Shown: positions 10,901 through 25,900 of the stretch, piece by piece
Layout of the letters: each line of letters begins with the position of its first letter
How positions within the stretch are numbered: the first letter of the stretch is position 1
Source of the DNA: Galaxea fascicularis
Taxonomy: Eukaryota > Cnidaria > Anthozoa > Scleractinia > Euphylliidae
Direction of reading: 5' to 3'
NCBI GenBank assembly: GCA_948470475.1
Contig: OX419338.1
Span: forward strand, 34,879,144-34,943,143
Length of the DNA stretch: 64,000 nucleotides
Program-made: the position numbers and the translations under genes
Notes under the pieces: generated by a model
What the model saw: only the letters and a program-made list of their open reading frames with translations
Database searches by the model: none
Told to the model about the DNA's origin: nothing

Positions 10901-13900
10901 GGAAGAGTGACCTGTGTGAGTTTGAGCTCTGAATTGTTCAGTCAGTCTGTCATGTAAAAACCATCACAATCCCAACAAGTAGCTTTATATACAATGTTAA
11001 CGTAACGAAACATATCATGGCAAACAAGGACAAAACTATGTTTCCATACCTCGTAGTGCCCCAGTAATTCGCGGTCAGTTTAGGTTCAGGATTTACTGAA
11101 CCCGAGCAGCTCTCAAAGTTGAGTAGCCTTCCCCGGTGAAAACTGGCAAAATTCTTTTCAGGACCAACTGTCAGGGTGATGTACTCACGGGGGGTGGCTG
11201 TGTACATGCCGTGACAGTACAGACGCACGGGGTTACATGTAGGAGTCATTTGAATGACGTATTCATCATCTTTGTAGCCTGGCCACATTTTTTTGAGTTC
11301 AGCACAACTCTCTAAAACAGACAGATACAGAGTTCAGTGTCAAATTTCTCCATATAGTATTGTTAAAATCAACTATGCAGGTCAAGAGAAAAAGATATAG
11401 AATCGATGATATATTGTTTGATTTTCGTCGCGTTATTAATTCCAGAACAAGAAAAAATCAAGAAAAGATAAATTTTGGAAGGGGTTCTTGTACGCTTTTA
11501 CTTGCACACAATGTTTTAATGCCTACCTTCTACTCTGGTAATTCACTCCCTCATATGAGAGGTCTTAGAGGCAATCATTCTGGAATACGAGCTATCGAGC
11601 TCAGCTCTCACAACATAGAAAAAGGTGGCTCTTCCTCTGTACATTACCGTCATTAATTACACTAGCTAATACAATAACGGCTGATTGGTAAGTCAGATTT
11701 ATTGTAATTTGACTAGTTTAGTTTAAGTTTCAGAAACAATTGATTCTGTTCGGCCATTATGTTGTTCCCTTAATTCAAAAGCACTGCATTTGCTGGTTGT
11801 TTTCTTTCTGACTGTTTTATCGTGACGGAGAAAGCTTGTGACAAAAAAATACCAGAAAATCAGTATCCACTCACGAGGAATCTTGTATTGTAGACTTGGT
11901 CTCAAGATGGGTTTCTCAGAGAGCACAGAAGGTGCATTGGGGCACTCTAGCGTGTACCCTACTGAGAGAGAGTCCCTCCTGGTTCCTTCCTTATGCAGGG
12001 CCTCAATCCAGTAATACTTCCCGGCCTCCAATGGAATGTAGCCAGATTGCTGGTAGGGTTGGCTGGTGTAAGGGAGCAAAAAATGTTGAGGTTAGAGTTT
12101 GTTTTGTGCTCAGTTATAACTGCAACGGAGTCAAAGAAACGAAGGCAACGCTTGTAACCTCTGTGTTTGTGAATGAAATTCTGCATGAAAACTATTCTTG
12201 CCGTGGATTGTTAATGTGCGATATAAGATAGTTCTGAATTTCCAATTCTTACATGTCACCTTTAAAACGAAAACTACCTCGACAAAATGTCTTTTTTTTC
12301 CTAATACTGTTTCTTAAAAATTCAAGAACGCATCTCTTACTCTGAAAAATCGTTGTGTGCACTTCCTTTTACCACGGCAAACAGCTCCTTGTCTTTCTCG
12401 AGCGAAGAGCCGCTGAAAAACAACTCTGCTTCGTCGTTGCCGGACAACGACAACGAGTAAGTTCCCGTATATGGTGCCACGAAGTACCCCCGCATCCGGG
12501 AACCATAGAAGTCTCCCTCGTTTTTAGGCGCGTCGAAGTCCGGGAGGATGCTGGTTTCTGAGGGGTGGTCAGGGTAGCCCTTATGGAGCGCCAAGTCGGT
12601 GACTGTAGTCCCTTGGACCCCTCGCCATACATCACGGTGCACGCCAGGGTAGGGTCCCACCAATTTTGCTGTAAGGAGAAGAAAATGAAGCGAGGTGCCT
12701 ACTTTTAGTAAGTTGTTGACAGATAGATTGTAAGGTAAACTCGAGCGTACGATCAGCTGGCATTAGCGTATCATAAGAGGCCAAATTATGACTTACGCAT
12801 TTTGTGTGTATCCTTCAGTTTCAAAATCTGTTCACCCGAAAGCGCACATGGGAAGATGTAAAACTCGTCCAAGGCCCCCTTGAATTGGCGCGGAACTCCT
12901 TGATCATCCATAAAGGTACCAATATAAGCAGCCTTACTCCAATCGGTGCTAAGAGATTCGGATTCCTGTGGCTCCGTCTGTTCATAGTCCAGCACAGGAC
13001 GCCCGTTGATATAAATCAAAGCCTGCTTGCTATTCGGGTTATAAATACCAGTCAGATGTACCCAGGTGTTTTCTGGGATTCCCTCCTTTGTTGTTCTTCC
13101 ATACACCGTCTTGTCCACGTTTCGTTGGAAAAATCGCACCCTGCCCTTGTCAAGGATCTCAAAGTGGTACTGGCCCTGTTTAGTGGGGTCTGTCACGCCA
13201 GGGGCTTCAGTCACGAAGATTTCATTTATATTCGGGCCTGTGATATTCTTAGCTTTGACCCACGTTGCTATGGTGACGCCTAACGTTGGCTTACCCTGTA
13301 ACGAAGAACCAAAGCGTTATCAACTCTATATCTTCCTGTAAATAGATTCCAGTCACTCGAGACTAAATTAAGAAGGCAGAAACGAGCGTAGAAAAGAGAA
13401 AAAGGAATAATGGAAGCCAGTTTCGTACCTATAGAAAATGATAAATGCATAAGTTACTTGTGTCTTTACTAAAAGCCTCCAACAAATTGTTTTGACATGA
13501 AATACGGCTTCCCTAGAAATGACTGCGTATGAGGCTACGGAACACGGTCAAACACGGCACATATCTACAAAAAGACCCTAGTTACATGACTGTACTTTAC
13601 TAATTCTCAATATTAACTACTTAATAACCGAGAGTGAGGTCGTTACGGGAAAATCTCAAACTGAGGCCTTGCCGTATTGACCGAGCGATAGCGAGGTCAA
13701 TACAGCTAGGCCGAGGTTTGAGATTTTCCCGTAACGACCGAACGGTCGAGGTTATTAAGTTGTTTATTATATGGCTAACGTAACGGTTCTAAGGGAAAAA
13801 AAATTAGTTCAAGCATAAGTCGTCACTTCACGATCTATTCATTGATATTTTCCAAACTCAGGTCAAACGTTTCACTAACAGTTTTCCTGGTCGTGTTTTC

Positions 13901-16900
13901 AGTTGTTTGCTCTAGAGGCACCAATTTTCAATGTTAATAAAACAAATGTGGCCTTTGGATGACTTTTTGTTGTTTTTGTTCTTAATTTGCATCATCCGTA
14001 ATCGGCCCGTGGGCATTACGGGAGAATAATGCCCTAGCGCTTCGCTTCGCTCAGCCAATCAGAACGCGCGTTATATCGTATACAAACACTAGCCATATAA
14101 TAAAGAGGGTTAATCCTCTAACCCTAAGATCAATATTTTAATTCTCATTTGTTGCCCCTAAGAATTTCCTAAGGAAGTAATAGGAAGAAATTGTTAAAAA
14201 TTCAAGCAAATTCATCTTGTGTGATCCTGTCCATAATTCTCGTGACCACTCTGTTTTATAAAGCATTGATATTACAAGGAGAATTTTGATGCTGATCACT
14301 CTTAGGGTTTGAAGGGTTAAGGACTTGTCTTGCCATGTTACCTCCCTCCACCAACTCCTTTCATTTTTCGGCTAGCTGGTTTTTTATAACAATTCACCGG
14401 TACCGTTTCTACGTCTCATTTTTTCGCGAAGCAGAATGAGGAGCAGTCTCTTTCGACGCCCTCACTTACACGGTTAGTACTCGGCTTTTTCAGAAACAAG
14501 ATTCCAGGAATTTCCAGGACCAATAATGCACATGAAGTATGTTTTTAGTTGTTGGATTTTCCCATCGGGCTGCTCACCAATGACGGTCTTAAAAGATAAC
14601 TTTATAACTGGGGTCGACAACATTCTAGGATTTTCCTGGCCCTCCTACCATTTTCAAGGACTTTCCAGTCCTGGAAAATGCTAGACTAAAATTCAAGTAC
14701 TATTCAGGATACCCAAGAACCATATTACTTAGCTACCGCGCCTGAGGAGTTCCTTAGCGAGGTGCATTACAGTAGATACATGTCACCATTCGCATTTCTC
14801 ACCTTGAAATTCAATCCGTCCAACTGAATGAACCCATCAGATAAATCCAATCCATTGTCTTCATTATATCCCGCTTCAACAACGACACGTCCGCGGGATA
14901 ACCCGTTATTACCCGAGCCTGACTCGTCAAAGATTTCTCCGGCGCAGATTTTGTCAAAATCGTAGTACAACACTGGTTGACATTTAAACGGATATTCTGC
15001 CAAGATAACGAACACTTGGGCATTAAAACGTAAGTCTTGTACAGGTTAAATAGCATTGACACAAAAATAAGAGGAGTTAACAAGAAAAGATCTAGAAAAT
15101 AAATTAGTAATGAGTGGAGTGCAATTTGGTCTGAAATCACAAGTATGATTTTAGACCAAAATTGCAAGACACGAAGTTCAATTACCACTTTATTACACCC
15201 ATTTTGAAATCACACACTTTTTTGTCAATATTAATATTTATTTAATGTTCACTTCAGGAAAACCAGTTGAGTTTTGATGGGCTTAAAAAAAGGATGTGAT
15301 TCAGAGCACAAAATGGTGCAATTTGGGAATAAATTGCACCGTTGGGAGCCAATCAGATTTCATGAATAACGATTGATTTCAAAATGGGTGTAATAAAGGA
15401 AACAATCACTCACCGTTGTTTCTTGGGACGGGATTTTCATGAAGAACAATTCCAGGGACAGTGGCAGGGGCATGGGGAAGAGCCTGCACTACAGTCTGCA
15501 AAGGGGGCACTGGGGCCGAGAATGGAACTTGGACTGGCTTGGCCGCTGCCACTTGATTCTGGCCTGTTGAGGGATACTCTGAAGCCACTAGGGAGGGGAC
15601 GGGAGAACAGTATTACAGGAAGCAAAGGTCTTACAATCTTAAGCAAAACAAGTTGAAAAAACAAGTATCTTATGGAAGGGAAATTATTCGACTATAGACG
15701 AATCAGAATTGTTCACTTTCAAATGACACGATATACAGAACCAACCGTTATTCTACAGGTGTTAAACTCACCATTACAAATAATTTTAGCAACTTTTTCA
15801 GCTTCAGCTGGCGACTGTAAGTCGTTGACTCGCACGGCGTATTTAGGTTCTGTGGTCATAGTTCGAAGATCGTCCTCAGGGATGTTCGGGCTTCCTACAG
15901 CAATAACCTGCAAGGAACAATAACATTAAAGGTCAAGCAGAAAGGTGAACGATGGACAATAGCAGGAATAAGGTGTCTTCCTGTAGACTCAGTGGGATGA
16001 GATCTTATCAAAGCAAGATTCTTAAAATCAAGGTTTCAGATACGTTATTTAAGACAGGGTGTCCACAGGAAATTGCAAAGGGTCAGATCCTCACTGCTCC
16101 CACCTCCCACCAAAGCATTATAAATTTTCTTTTGATTTGTCAGGTCATGTAGCTGACCTTGTCGGGTTTTCACCCGAGATCCTCCTCTTCCTATCTGAAA
16201 CACTACTTATGTCGCATTTGAACCAGTTGACCGAACATCTTTCATCTCCGCCCTGAATGGTGAAAACGTGCTACCATTTTACACCAAAATGGCTTCTAAA
16301 CCTAATACCCCTTGGAAGAATAAAGTAGATAGTTGATATGCGAGACACCCAATCTTTGAATTTGAACCATTCTGTTCAATTCTCTTGCGCTACCAAGTCT
16401 GTTTTAGAAATTACTTTCTCTTACACTCATGCTTGATTCTTCATCTATGTTTTACTCACCTTTACGCCGCTGATTTCCAGCTGTTTAGCGAAGGATCTCA
16501 GGCTCTTGGCGGCGTTAGTATTGTGATCGTTTTGAGGTCCGAGGACCGTCACTACAAGGGCCTTAGGTATATGGGTCCTCATACCGCTGGACTTGGTGAA
16601 CACCTCAAATTTAGCCATCTCCAACAAAATGACCTGAGAATGACCATGGCAGAAGTGAATGTTTAAAACATTATGGCACGAGGAAGGTGAGGGGAGGGGG
16701 GGGGGGCACTCGAACTACAGGCATCTCAATTGTCAAGTGCCTAACTTTTGCCTTCTCTAGCATGAAGTGACTAGGTACTGTCCCCTGGATGGGATGTTAA
16801 TCAATCACAGGATACCCAGCATAGCCGTTTCAGCACAAACTCTATTACCTACATTACCTACCAGATTTCTGTTCCCAGGATCTCGCGGTAGGTCATTAAA

Positions 16901-19900
16901 AATCTTATCAACCTCTTCTTTCACGTTTCGTTCTCCAAGTTTCATGCTGATAGAAGGTATCGTGGAATATGCCACCACGCCTGCGTGTGTCCCACTCTCT
17001 TGGACTTGGAAAGCATTAGCGGCTTTACTCATGAAAAATTTCTGTTGAGTCCATTGGTCTGCGGAGACATCTGAAGACGAGTCCAGGGCGAATACAAGGT
17101 CCATGACGTGTGTACAGACTGGCGAAACGAAGGTAGAACAAGTATGAATACATGTACACAAGAACAAAGCAACGTGTGAATGAATGAGTAAACAAAGGGT
17201 TAACATTGAAGTATTCAGCACTTGAATCACTTTGTCGTTTCAGTTGTGACTCCCTGACCGACCAGGCACTGACTGACTAACCGACTAACCGACTGACCGA
17301 CTGACAGACCGACCTGTCAGTCAACTAAGCAAACGGCTGATGGACTGACTTACTGACCGACCACCTGGCCGACAGGCAGACTGACCTGTCAATCGATTAA
17401 GATAACAGCTGATAGACTGACTGACCGACTGAATGAGCGATACAAACGAATGAATAAGTAATTCATTAACGTTAATGCTGCGAGCTTCTGCCCACTGGTA
17501 CAACATTCCTTATCTCTGAACTAGAAACGAATCACGCAAGCTGTGGTCGAAAAGAAACCACAATCCAGCATGTTGCTGTGATGTTGGACAAGGAAATGAG
17601 AGAAGTGTTCAACGACGTGCGTGAAACTTGCGCTTTCCAGGGTTTACCTTAACGCATGGTTATCCTAAATTCTAAAGGAAACAGGTAGGTGGAGCGTCTC
17701 CTAGAAAACATAGTAGGTAATTGAGACAAAAGTACTTACCAAAAGGTTGAGTGGCTGAAGACGTCAGTGGAACCACGGCTGGTGCTAAAGTAGAAAAACA
17801 CAATAAGGTAAGGTATGTTCAGGTTTACACTGCAGCCAGGTTGACAATCAGACCTGGTTTGATGCTACTCTGGTTTAAAGATTGATGAACGTAACTTAAA
17901 AAGTTTCAATTCATGACCCAACGTTTCGACACTCCTGTCTAGTGTCTTCATCAGGGATGATCTAATGTTGCAAAAGGATCCTTCTTTACGCTCAGCCTCC
18001 TGGGGTCCTTTTATACGGTCAAGAAAAGGTCGTTAGTTAGTGAGCGTATAAAAGGATCCTTTTTGCGTCATTAGATCACCGCTGATGAAGACACTAAACT
18101 CGAGTATCGAAAAGAGTGTCACGCCTTTAGCACTGAATATTCAGCCAGGAACAATGATGTACGATAAACTGCAAAAAACTAACAAAAATATCATTCCTCT
18201 CACAATGTAATGAGAGGGTTAAGAAATTGATTCGAGAAGAGTTAAGTAATACCTTGGTTGGCTGGCGCAGGTGCCGGCTGTGGGGCAGCGGCTACTTGTG
18301 TGCCAGCAGGCGCTCCGACAGGTGTGGTACCTGAAGGCACTCTTTGATCAGCGCTGGCATTTTGATTAGGCGTAGGAGCCGGCGCAGCAATGTTGGCTGG
18401 GAACGTGGGTTGCATATGAGCCTGCGGGACTGAAGCGTTCGTTGGTGCGGTTGTCCCCATTTCCTTAAATGCAGGGAAGGCTTGAGAAGCCGCCGTTTCG
18501 TTCACAGCAGGGGCTACCAAGGACGCATTTCCCGGAGATATAGTGGGGACGATCGGCGCACTGACGTTTAAATTTAGCGGCGGTACTTCTGGGACAACTT
18601 GTGCACTGGCGTTTGGATAAACGGGTTGAGGTTGTTGATGATGGACTGACTGCGGTGCAGTCACATTTGAAAATATGCCCTCTGGTGTTTGAGGCACTGA
18701 TACGTTGGGATATCCCACCGCTGAAATACTTGCATTACCATTCTCTATCTGAGGTGACACTGACACATTGAAAAAAACCGGTTGCTGCAGTTCAGGTACT
18801 GGACTGACAGGTTGTTGAGGTGACGTGACATTTGACCAGACCTGTTGAGCGGGTTGCTGACCCTGCGTGGCGTTCAAGTAACCTGTCTCTGGTACAAATG
18901 TTGCGTTAGAATAAGCTGATTGTGCTTGTTGGGCTGGTTGTTGCTCAGGCTTATGAGGTAGCGACGCATTAGAGTAAACAGGTTGTGGCAGGTTTGAAAC
19001 TGGTTGTGTTGGTTGCGAAGCTACTACGGCATTTGCATTACCAGCTTGTGGAGCCATAGTAACCTTTCCAACCGGTTGTTGAGGGAATAATGCGTTAAAG
19101 TAAACTGGACGAGGCACGTTTGAAACTGGTTGTGTTGGTTGCGAAGCTACTACCGGATTTGCATAACCAGCTTGTGAAGCCATAGTTACCTTTCCAACCG
19201 GTTGCTGAGGGAATGATGCGTTAGAGTAAACTAGTTGAGGCAGGTTTGAAAATGGTTGTGTTGGTTGTGAAGCTACTGCGGCGTTTGCATTACCAGCTTG
19301 TGGAACCATAGTAACCTTTCCAGCCGGTTGTTGAGGGAATGACGCGTTAGAGTAAACTGGCTGAAGCAGGTTTGAAACTGGTTCAGTTGGCTGCGAAGCT
19401 ACTGTCGCATTAACATCCTGTGGAGCTGGAGTGGCCGAACCAGCCGGTTGTGCTGGTTGAACTGGTTGTACAGCTTGTGGAGGCAAAGATTCATTGGAAT
19501 AAGCCGGTTGATATACGGATGCGGTTGGCTGCAGAGCTCCTGCTGCACTTGCATCGGCTGCTTGTGAAGCCAAAGTAGCCTGACCAACCGGTTCCTGCCT
19601 TGATATGTTACTCTCGTAAACCGGTTGGAAAACTGAAGCCTGACTGGTCGACTGCACTACAAGCGGCCTCGCGTATCCTGAGACATCCTGTACACCAGGT
19701 GTTATTACTGGCCCTGGAGTAACACCTTCTTGGGTGGTTGACAATGAAGGGGTGCTGTACGACTGGTTTCGCTGGGCGGCTTGTTCTTGTTCGAGACGCT
19801 GCTTTTTGACGTCATCCCAAAGTTTGCGGAGATATCTTGGTACTGCGAAATTAAGGAACAAAAATAGGTCAGCGGTTTAGCCAAACTACATGAAAAGCAG

Positions 19901-22900
19901 TGTGCTTTATTAAACTTTGAAGAAGAAGATTTGAAGTGCTTCTTCGATTAGCCAATGTGTCTTGCTTACCAGGGAATATGAACCACATTTCACCACTTCA
20001 CTCACCTTTACAAGCACTCTTCACAACTTTCTCAGCCACTGTGATGAGATCGTTGTACGAACCCACGGTGAACGTATGATTTCGGTCAGCGATCTTCAAC
20101 AAATCGTCAAGCCCAACATTCGGGCCTACTCCGACAGCTACTGGAGTGACACCACTGTACTTCAGCCTTCTCAAAATTCCAGGAATCTTTGCATCGTCCA
20201 GATGGTCAGACACTAACACTATCATGGTCTTGGTTATCTGATCACGTGATCCTCCTGTGGGCGTAAACAGCTCGTAATTGGCTATTTCTAATGCATCATC
20301 CATGTGTGTGCCGTGATAGCTCTTAGCTTCTGGGTAGATGTTGTCGATGGCATTCAACACGTCAGACTGGTAATAATACCGATTGAACTTCATCTCCATG
20401 GTGGCCTGGGACGAGTATGACAGGACACCCACATGGGTACCGTCGTAAGAAATGTTGTAGGCGTTCGCTACGCCTTTCACGAAGTTCTGTACCTCTCGCC
20501 ATTCAGTGTCGTTGATGTTGGATGAGACGGGCAGAACAAAAGCGAGGTCTGTGGAGATCTGGCAAGCTAGGAACAAGTCTCGAGTTAGTTTGTTATCATA
20601 TCTTGATAAAGAGATGTAAGGATTAAATCAGAATGATAACAACAACAATGACTTTAATTGCTTTCCTTGAGAGTTTCACAGCTCCAAAACCTTACGAAAA
20701 CACAACCGTACGATTCTCAATCCCATCTGAGTTCAGAGTTCCTACGACGATCAAATCAGTCAAAAACAGATAACGCAACGACAACATGTGTTTTACTAGA
20801 GTTCACGTGATCAGTCCGTGATTTCTTGTTACGGGGTTTGGGTCCGAGGGGTTTCCGTACAAGAGATTGTGGCGAAATTCGCAAAGGATAATATACGAGA
20901 TGAGGAGATGGTTCGACGCACTCCTTTAATTAACCGTTCTTTTAAAGAAAAATGTTATAGAACTTTATAAAAGTACAACAAAGTTCAACTGTCGCGGAAA
21001 TGTACTACTTACAAGGGCAATCTTGTATCTTGCATTTTCTTGTCTCGGTACCAGATCCCCTGCAGTTGGCTCCCGTCAGGCATTCACGTGACCTCAAGCT
21101 GACGCCAGTTCCGCAAGTTTTCATGCACGGACTCCATGTTGTCCATGATCCCCAGCGGGCTGTGGTGAGAAAAGAGAACACGTAATGGTGACTTGAGGCG
21201 TATTTGAAGGAGCACAGGCGAGATGAATGGGAAGGCTTTGATTCGAAAATAGCGGTAACAAAGCTAAAGCAGTCAGTGACAAAAGATAAACCGTTTATAT
21301 CAGATATCAAGAAATAAAACCACAAAATGTATTTTATAGTTAAAAACGTTAAATGACGACTAATTTCGTCTTTATCACGAAAATTATCTTGTAAACATCA
21401 CTAACACCCATTTGAACAAAAAGCATCACAAAATAGATGTTAAACCTGAAGTTCAAAAAGTGGAAGACGATAAATGAGTAATTACTTACGAGGAGGAGGT
21501 GGTGGCTTTGCTGCAAAAATAAAACAAAAAAAAGTTGATTCAGTCAGAGATCCATATTAGTTGGAATTTAATATGGTTCATTTGATCCACCCAACAAGGA
21601 CACTTCCAAAGCACCTGAACCCAACCCAAACCAATACACAGCACCATTTTCTGCAACGGACTCCCTCACCCTATACTTCTTTTCACCAGATCACTTTAAG
21701 CCGCGGCTAGACGAGCGATTTTTTTAAAAATTGTCGCGTCGCCAGCGTGCGGTGAAAATCACCCGTGTAGCCACCCTCGCGCAGTGAAGTCCTGCGATGG
21801 CGACAGCTAAAGAATCGCAGAAAAAAATCGCGAGAAATTCAATGAGTTGAACTTTTCGCGACACCGTCACAGACATTGTCGCCCGTGGAGCCACCGCCGC
21901 GCGCCGGCGACGCGACAATTGTCAGAAAAAATCGCATCACCATCGCAAGCAAAACATCGCTCGTGTAGCCGCGGCTTTTATGGGCCGGTTTCATATCACT
22001 TGTCGCCAAGTTTAACGAAATGATAAAAGAATGAGTCACTTAGCGATCGGTGTAAAACGTAATTTTAAACATAACTCACCCGTGCAAACTGCATCAGCCG
22101 CTGATTTGACATAACCTATGATGTCATCATATGCCGCTACCAGAAACGCGTGATCAGGGTCAGACGCAAGCTGCCTCAGTTCATATTGATCTACCTTATC
22201 TCCCACCCCTAGGGCTACAATTGTCGCACCATCCATGTCCTTGAGCTCGCGGGCACGTTGTTCAGCGAACTTAGCTGTGGTGTCAGGCTTATCCCCACCA
22301 TCAGTAACAATCACAATAGCTTTTGGAGTGAAATCACGTGCTCCAGCCTCGGAAACCAGCAACTCATCACGTGCCACTTTTAGGGCGCGGTCTGTTCGCG
22401 TGTCGCCTCGAGGTTGCGACATTGACTCAAGGAACTCAGCTATGTTATCGCGAGCGGTTTTGTCATCAAATCTTCTTTCAATGTGAGGCAACGTGGAATA
22501 ACTGACAATCGAGACCCGAGTGCCATTGGACGCCAACCGGAAGCCATTACTGACGCCGGTCACAAAATCCTTTGTCATTTTCCACTGTGAGTCGTCTATT
22601 GTGCCAGAAGCGTCCAGAATAAAGGCGAGGTCGATGGACTTGCGGCAAGCTACAAGAAACAAAGCAATTTTACTGAGTAAAACAGGCCAAAGATTTAACC
22701 CCCTCTATTAAAATTCCCCAAATACTAAGTTTTACTGAACGTGATTTCACGTTGTTTCGTTGTACTTGACGCGTCACGGGTGTAACCAGCCTTAACTGTC
22801 ACGTTTGTGGGATTTCTCAAATCACGATGTCATGCAATTCAGTCTGTCACATTTATGTCACGTACCTGGGCAATCCTGTACTTTACACACTTCAACCTCT

Positions 22901-25900
22901 CGCGCGGAGCCCACGCACGTGGCTCCTCCTTGGCAAGTGCGAGTTCTGTCACGCCTTCCTCCGCTACCACAGCTCTTGGAACAAGCACTCCAAGCTGACC
23001 AGTCACTCCAGAAACCTGAACAAGCGAAATTAGTTACTGTTAAGTCTGCCCAGTCGTTCAAACCTTAGAGTACCACTCTTGTTAACTTCTAACCAATGTA
23101 ACAAACTTTTAATGTGCAAGGAGGGTGTGTCTTAGCTAAACCAGCTTAATTAGCCACGACGAAAATTAAATTGAAATTCATAATTTCTCAAAACGACATT
23201 AAAAAGCAAGGAACATTGAATTGTCTTAAGTGATAAAAATTAATGTATTTAGAAGGCCACGCAAAAATCAAAAACCACTTTCAACTTTGTGGTTTGCCGC
23301 GACAACGGCCCTTTTCCCGACATTCTGATTTCGAATCAATTTTTTAATAGAGTTCAGCGCCACGTACGCTACCTAAACATGAGCTTATATTTTCAAAATG
23401 GATTCACTTTAAATATGAGTCAATGCTTGTCTCTTATAAGATCATTTCGGTTGTAACCGCTGACCGACAGCACGTCAACGCAGCTGCTGAGTTAAGAAAA
23501 TAAGCGAATTATTCAATACCTGGACAGTCATCCTCCTCGCAGTTATGGAATTCTCGCGCGGGTCCCTCGCAAAATTTGCCACCGTACTCCGGTACAGGGT
23601 CATCACATTTACGCATGCGCTCTTGTCGGCCGTTACCACAAGTGACGGAGCAAGGGCTCCAGGAGGACCACCCTGACCACTGACCGTCCCCTGAAAGAGC
23701 AAAGAAGCACCGCTGTGGGCTGCAAGACTGTATGGAAAGATGCGATCGGCAACATCTAGTCCACTACAGGCCAGCTAACTCGATGTTTTGAAGACCGATT
23801 AACGATAATCAAGGATTAAACGTCATGCGAATGTTTTTTCCCCATTTAAACATAATTTGGACAATACTCTTGCGCGAACTCGAATTTATGAGCTGTAACA
23901 GACACTGTTAGCAGAGGTTGAAGGTCATCATCTTTTGTTTTAATTCTGCCTTGAACAGCTGAGTAGGGAAATGAAACACCAAAATTCCGATTGAAAAGCA
24001 ACGCGGAAGTACAACACCACTCATCGTCTCGACGAGAGAAAGATAGGCAATAATCCCCCAACCGGCAAGCTTGACAAGGACGTTTAAACTCCAATGCTTT
24101 TCGAGAATTCTTGAATAAAATGCAACAAAATTTCAAACTTACGTGGGCATGGCGTCATTCGACATTCGGCTGATTCATGTCCCTCACCCGCGCATGGTTT
24201 CCCGCCATTCGCAGGCGCGGGGTTGTCGCACGTGCGCCTCCTGTGCACTGTACCGTGACCGCAAGTTGCTGAGCATGCGCTCCAGTTGCCCCAAGGAGCC
24301 CAGTTTCCATCAACTATGAACAGAAAGAGTACAGAATTTGGTGAGATTATATTCAGTTCTTTCTTAATGATTTTACTGTTTAAAAGACGCGTATGAAAAA
24401 CTTAACTTAGGCTGTCGTTAAGGACCGGGGGCCGGGGATTTTCCCCTCGTATTTTGAGGTATATCCCCTAGTACTTTGATATAAAACCAGCATGTTGACT
24501 TCACTATAGCAACTCAATCCCCATCTACTTCAAAAATTAGTGACAGCCCTGCTTAAGGCATGAACAGAAATATGTCAAATATTACGGTTGATTTTGTACT
24601 GCCAGACAATTAAGAAGAACTTTCCGAAAGAGACGGGGGCACCATACTGGCTGGTGCTGGGATGGATTTGGGGAACAAGAAAAATTTATCACGAGTTTCT
24701 CCGAGGTTGAGCAAATTGAGGCGCAGTTTTCAGCTGTTAAACCACGACTTCGTCAGAAGATGTTTAAGCCAACTTTAACCGAGTAATATTTCGAGTCATC
24801 TAGCGTGCCTTCCAAGAGTACTGAAAGCCTAAAGCATTTCATGTGACTCTAGCTACTGGAATTAAAACTACTGACAAGCACTTTCCTGTGCCTCTAACCA
24901 CGAAAGTTAGACTTGAAGTGCTTTTTTAAAAGAAAAGACTGTTTGAGTAAAGTGTTTAATAGATAACCCTCAACACTCACCAGCGCATGGTCTGATCTCA
25001 CATTTGTGCACATCTCTGTCCATCCCAACAAACGAACAATCCATTCCGCCAAACGCCGGAGGGGGATTGGTACAGTTCCTTGTTCGGAACTTCTCCCCAG
25101 GCCCACAGGAGGTGGAGCAATCGCTCCAGTCACTCCATTCAGTGTAATTGCCTTGAACAGCTTTGACTGCAAGAAGAACGTAGTGTTCATTATTAACGTT
25201 TTAAGTTTCAAAACATTTATCGTAGTGCCGAAAATCTATCCAATACAATGGTAAATTGTCGCGCTTAGCCCAAAACTATAATTCATGCAAAAACCGGCCA
25301 CAATTGGCGCAAAAGATGTATAGGGCTATGACTGTTGTCATACGTGATTTCCTTAGAATTAACTAAATTATGATTCAATTTATGGATTACACTTATAATG
25401 AAAGATTAAAACTGTCTATACATGTTATCTCTGTTTATCCTTAAATGCAAACAGAGAATATCTGATACAGGCATCTTATTGTTCAAAATGTAATTATTTT
25501 CCAAATTCTATTTTAGTAGGAACCAAAATTTGTCCAGTTGTATTTTGATCGTGACATCTTGACTATCATTAAGACTTAACAACCTTCAGAGGAGCAGCGA
25601 TCATGCTCCACCTACCATCATTCAAAGAAAACACATAATTTGAATTCTCTTGTCCCGCGCATTCCAGGTTGTTTCCAGAACAAAGATTCATCTCGTTATC
25701 CACGCATCCTAACAATGGTTTGGGCTGAGTTGGTGCCATAAACAAGAGCTGTTCGCCTTCTTCGAAGTACGTGTCACTAGCGCGGTCACCGGACAGACAT
25801 TCCCCGTAGTTCTGTACTCCAAACGTATTCCAGCCTTTTCTTTGTGTTTCACGCGCGCACCTGGAAAATAATGACCAGTAAATCAGTCTAAGAATGATCA

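Noticed and set aside
17250..17450. CRISPR-like or regular satellite array
   Set aside because: The GACTGACC units have no fixed period or spacers, and the genome is eukaryotic.
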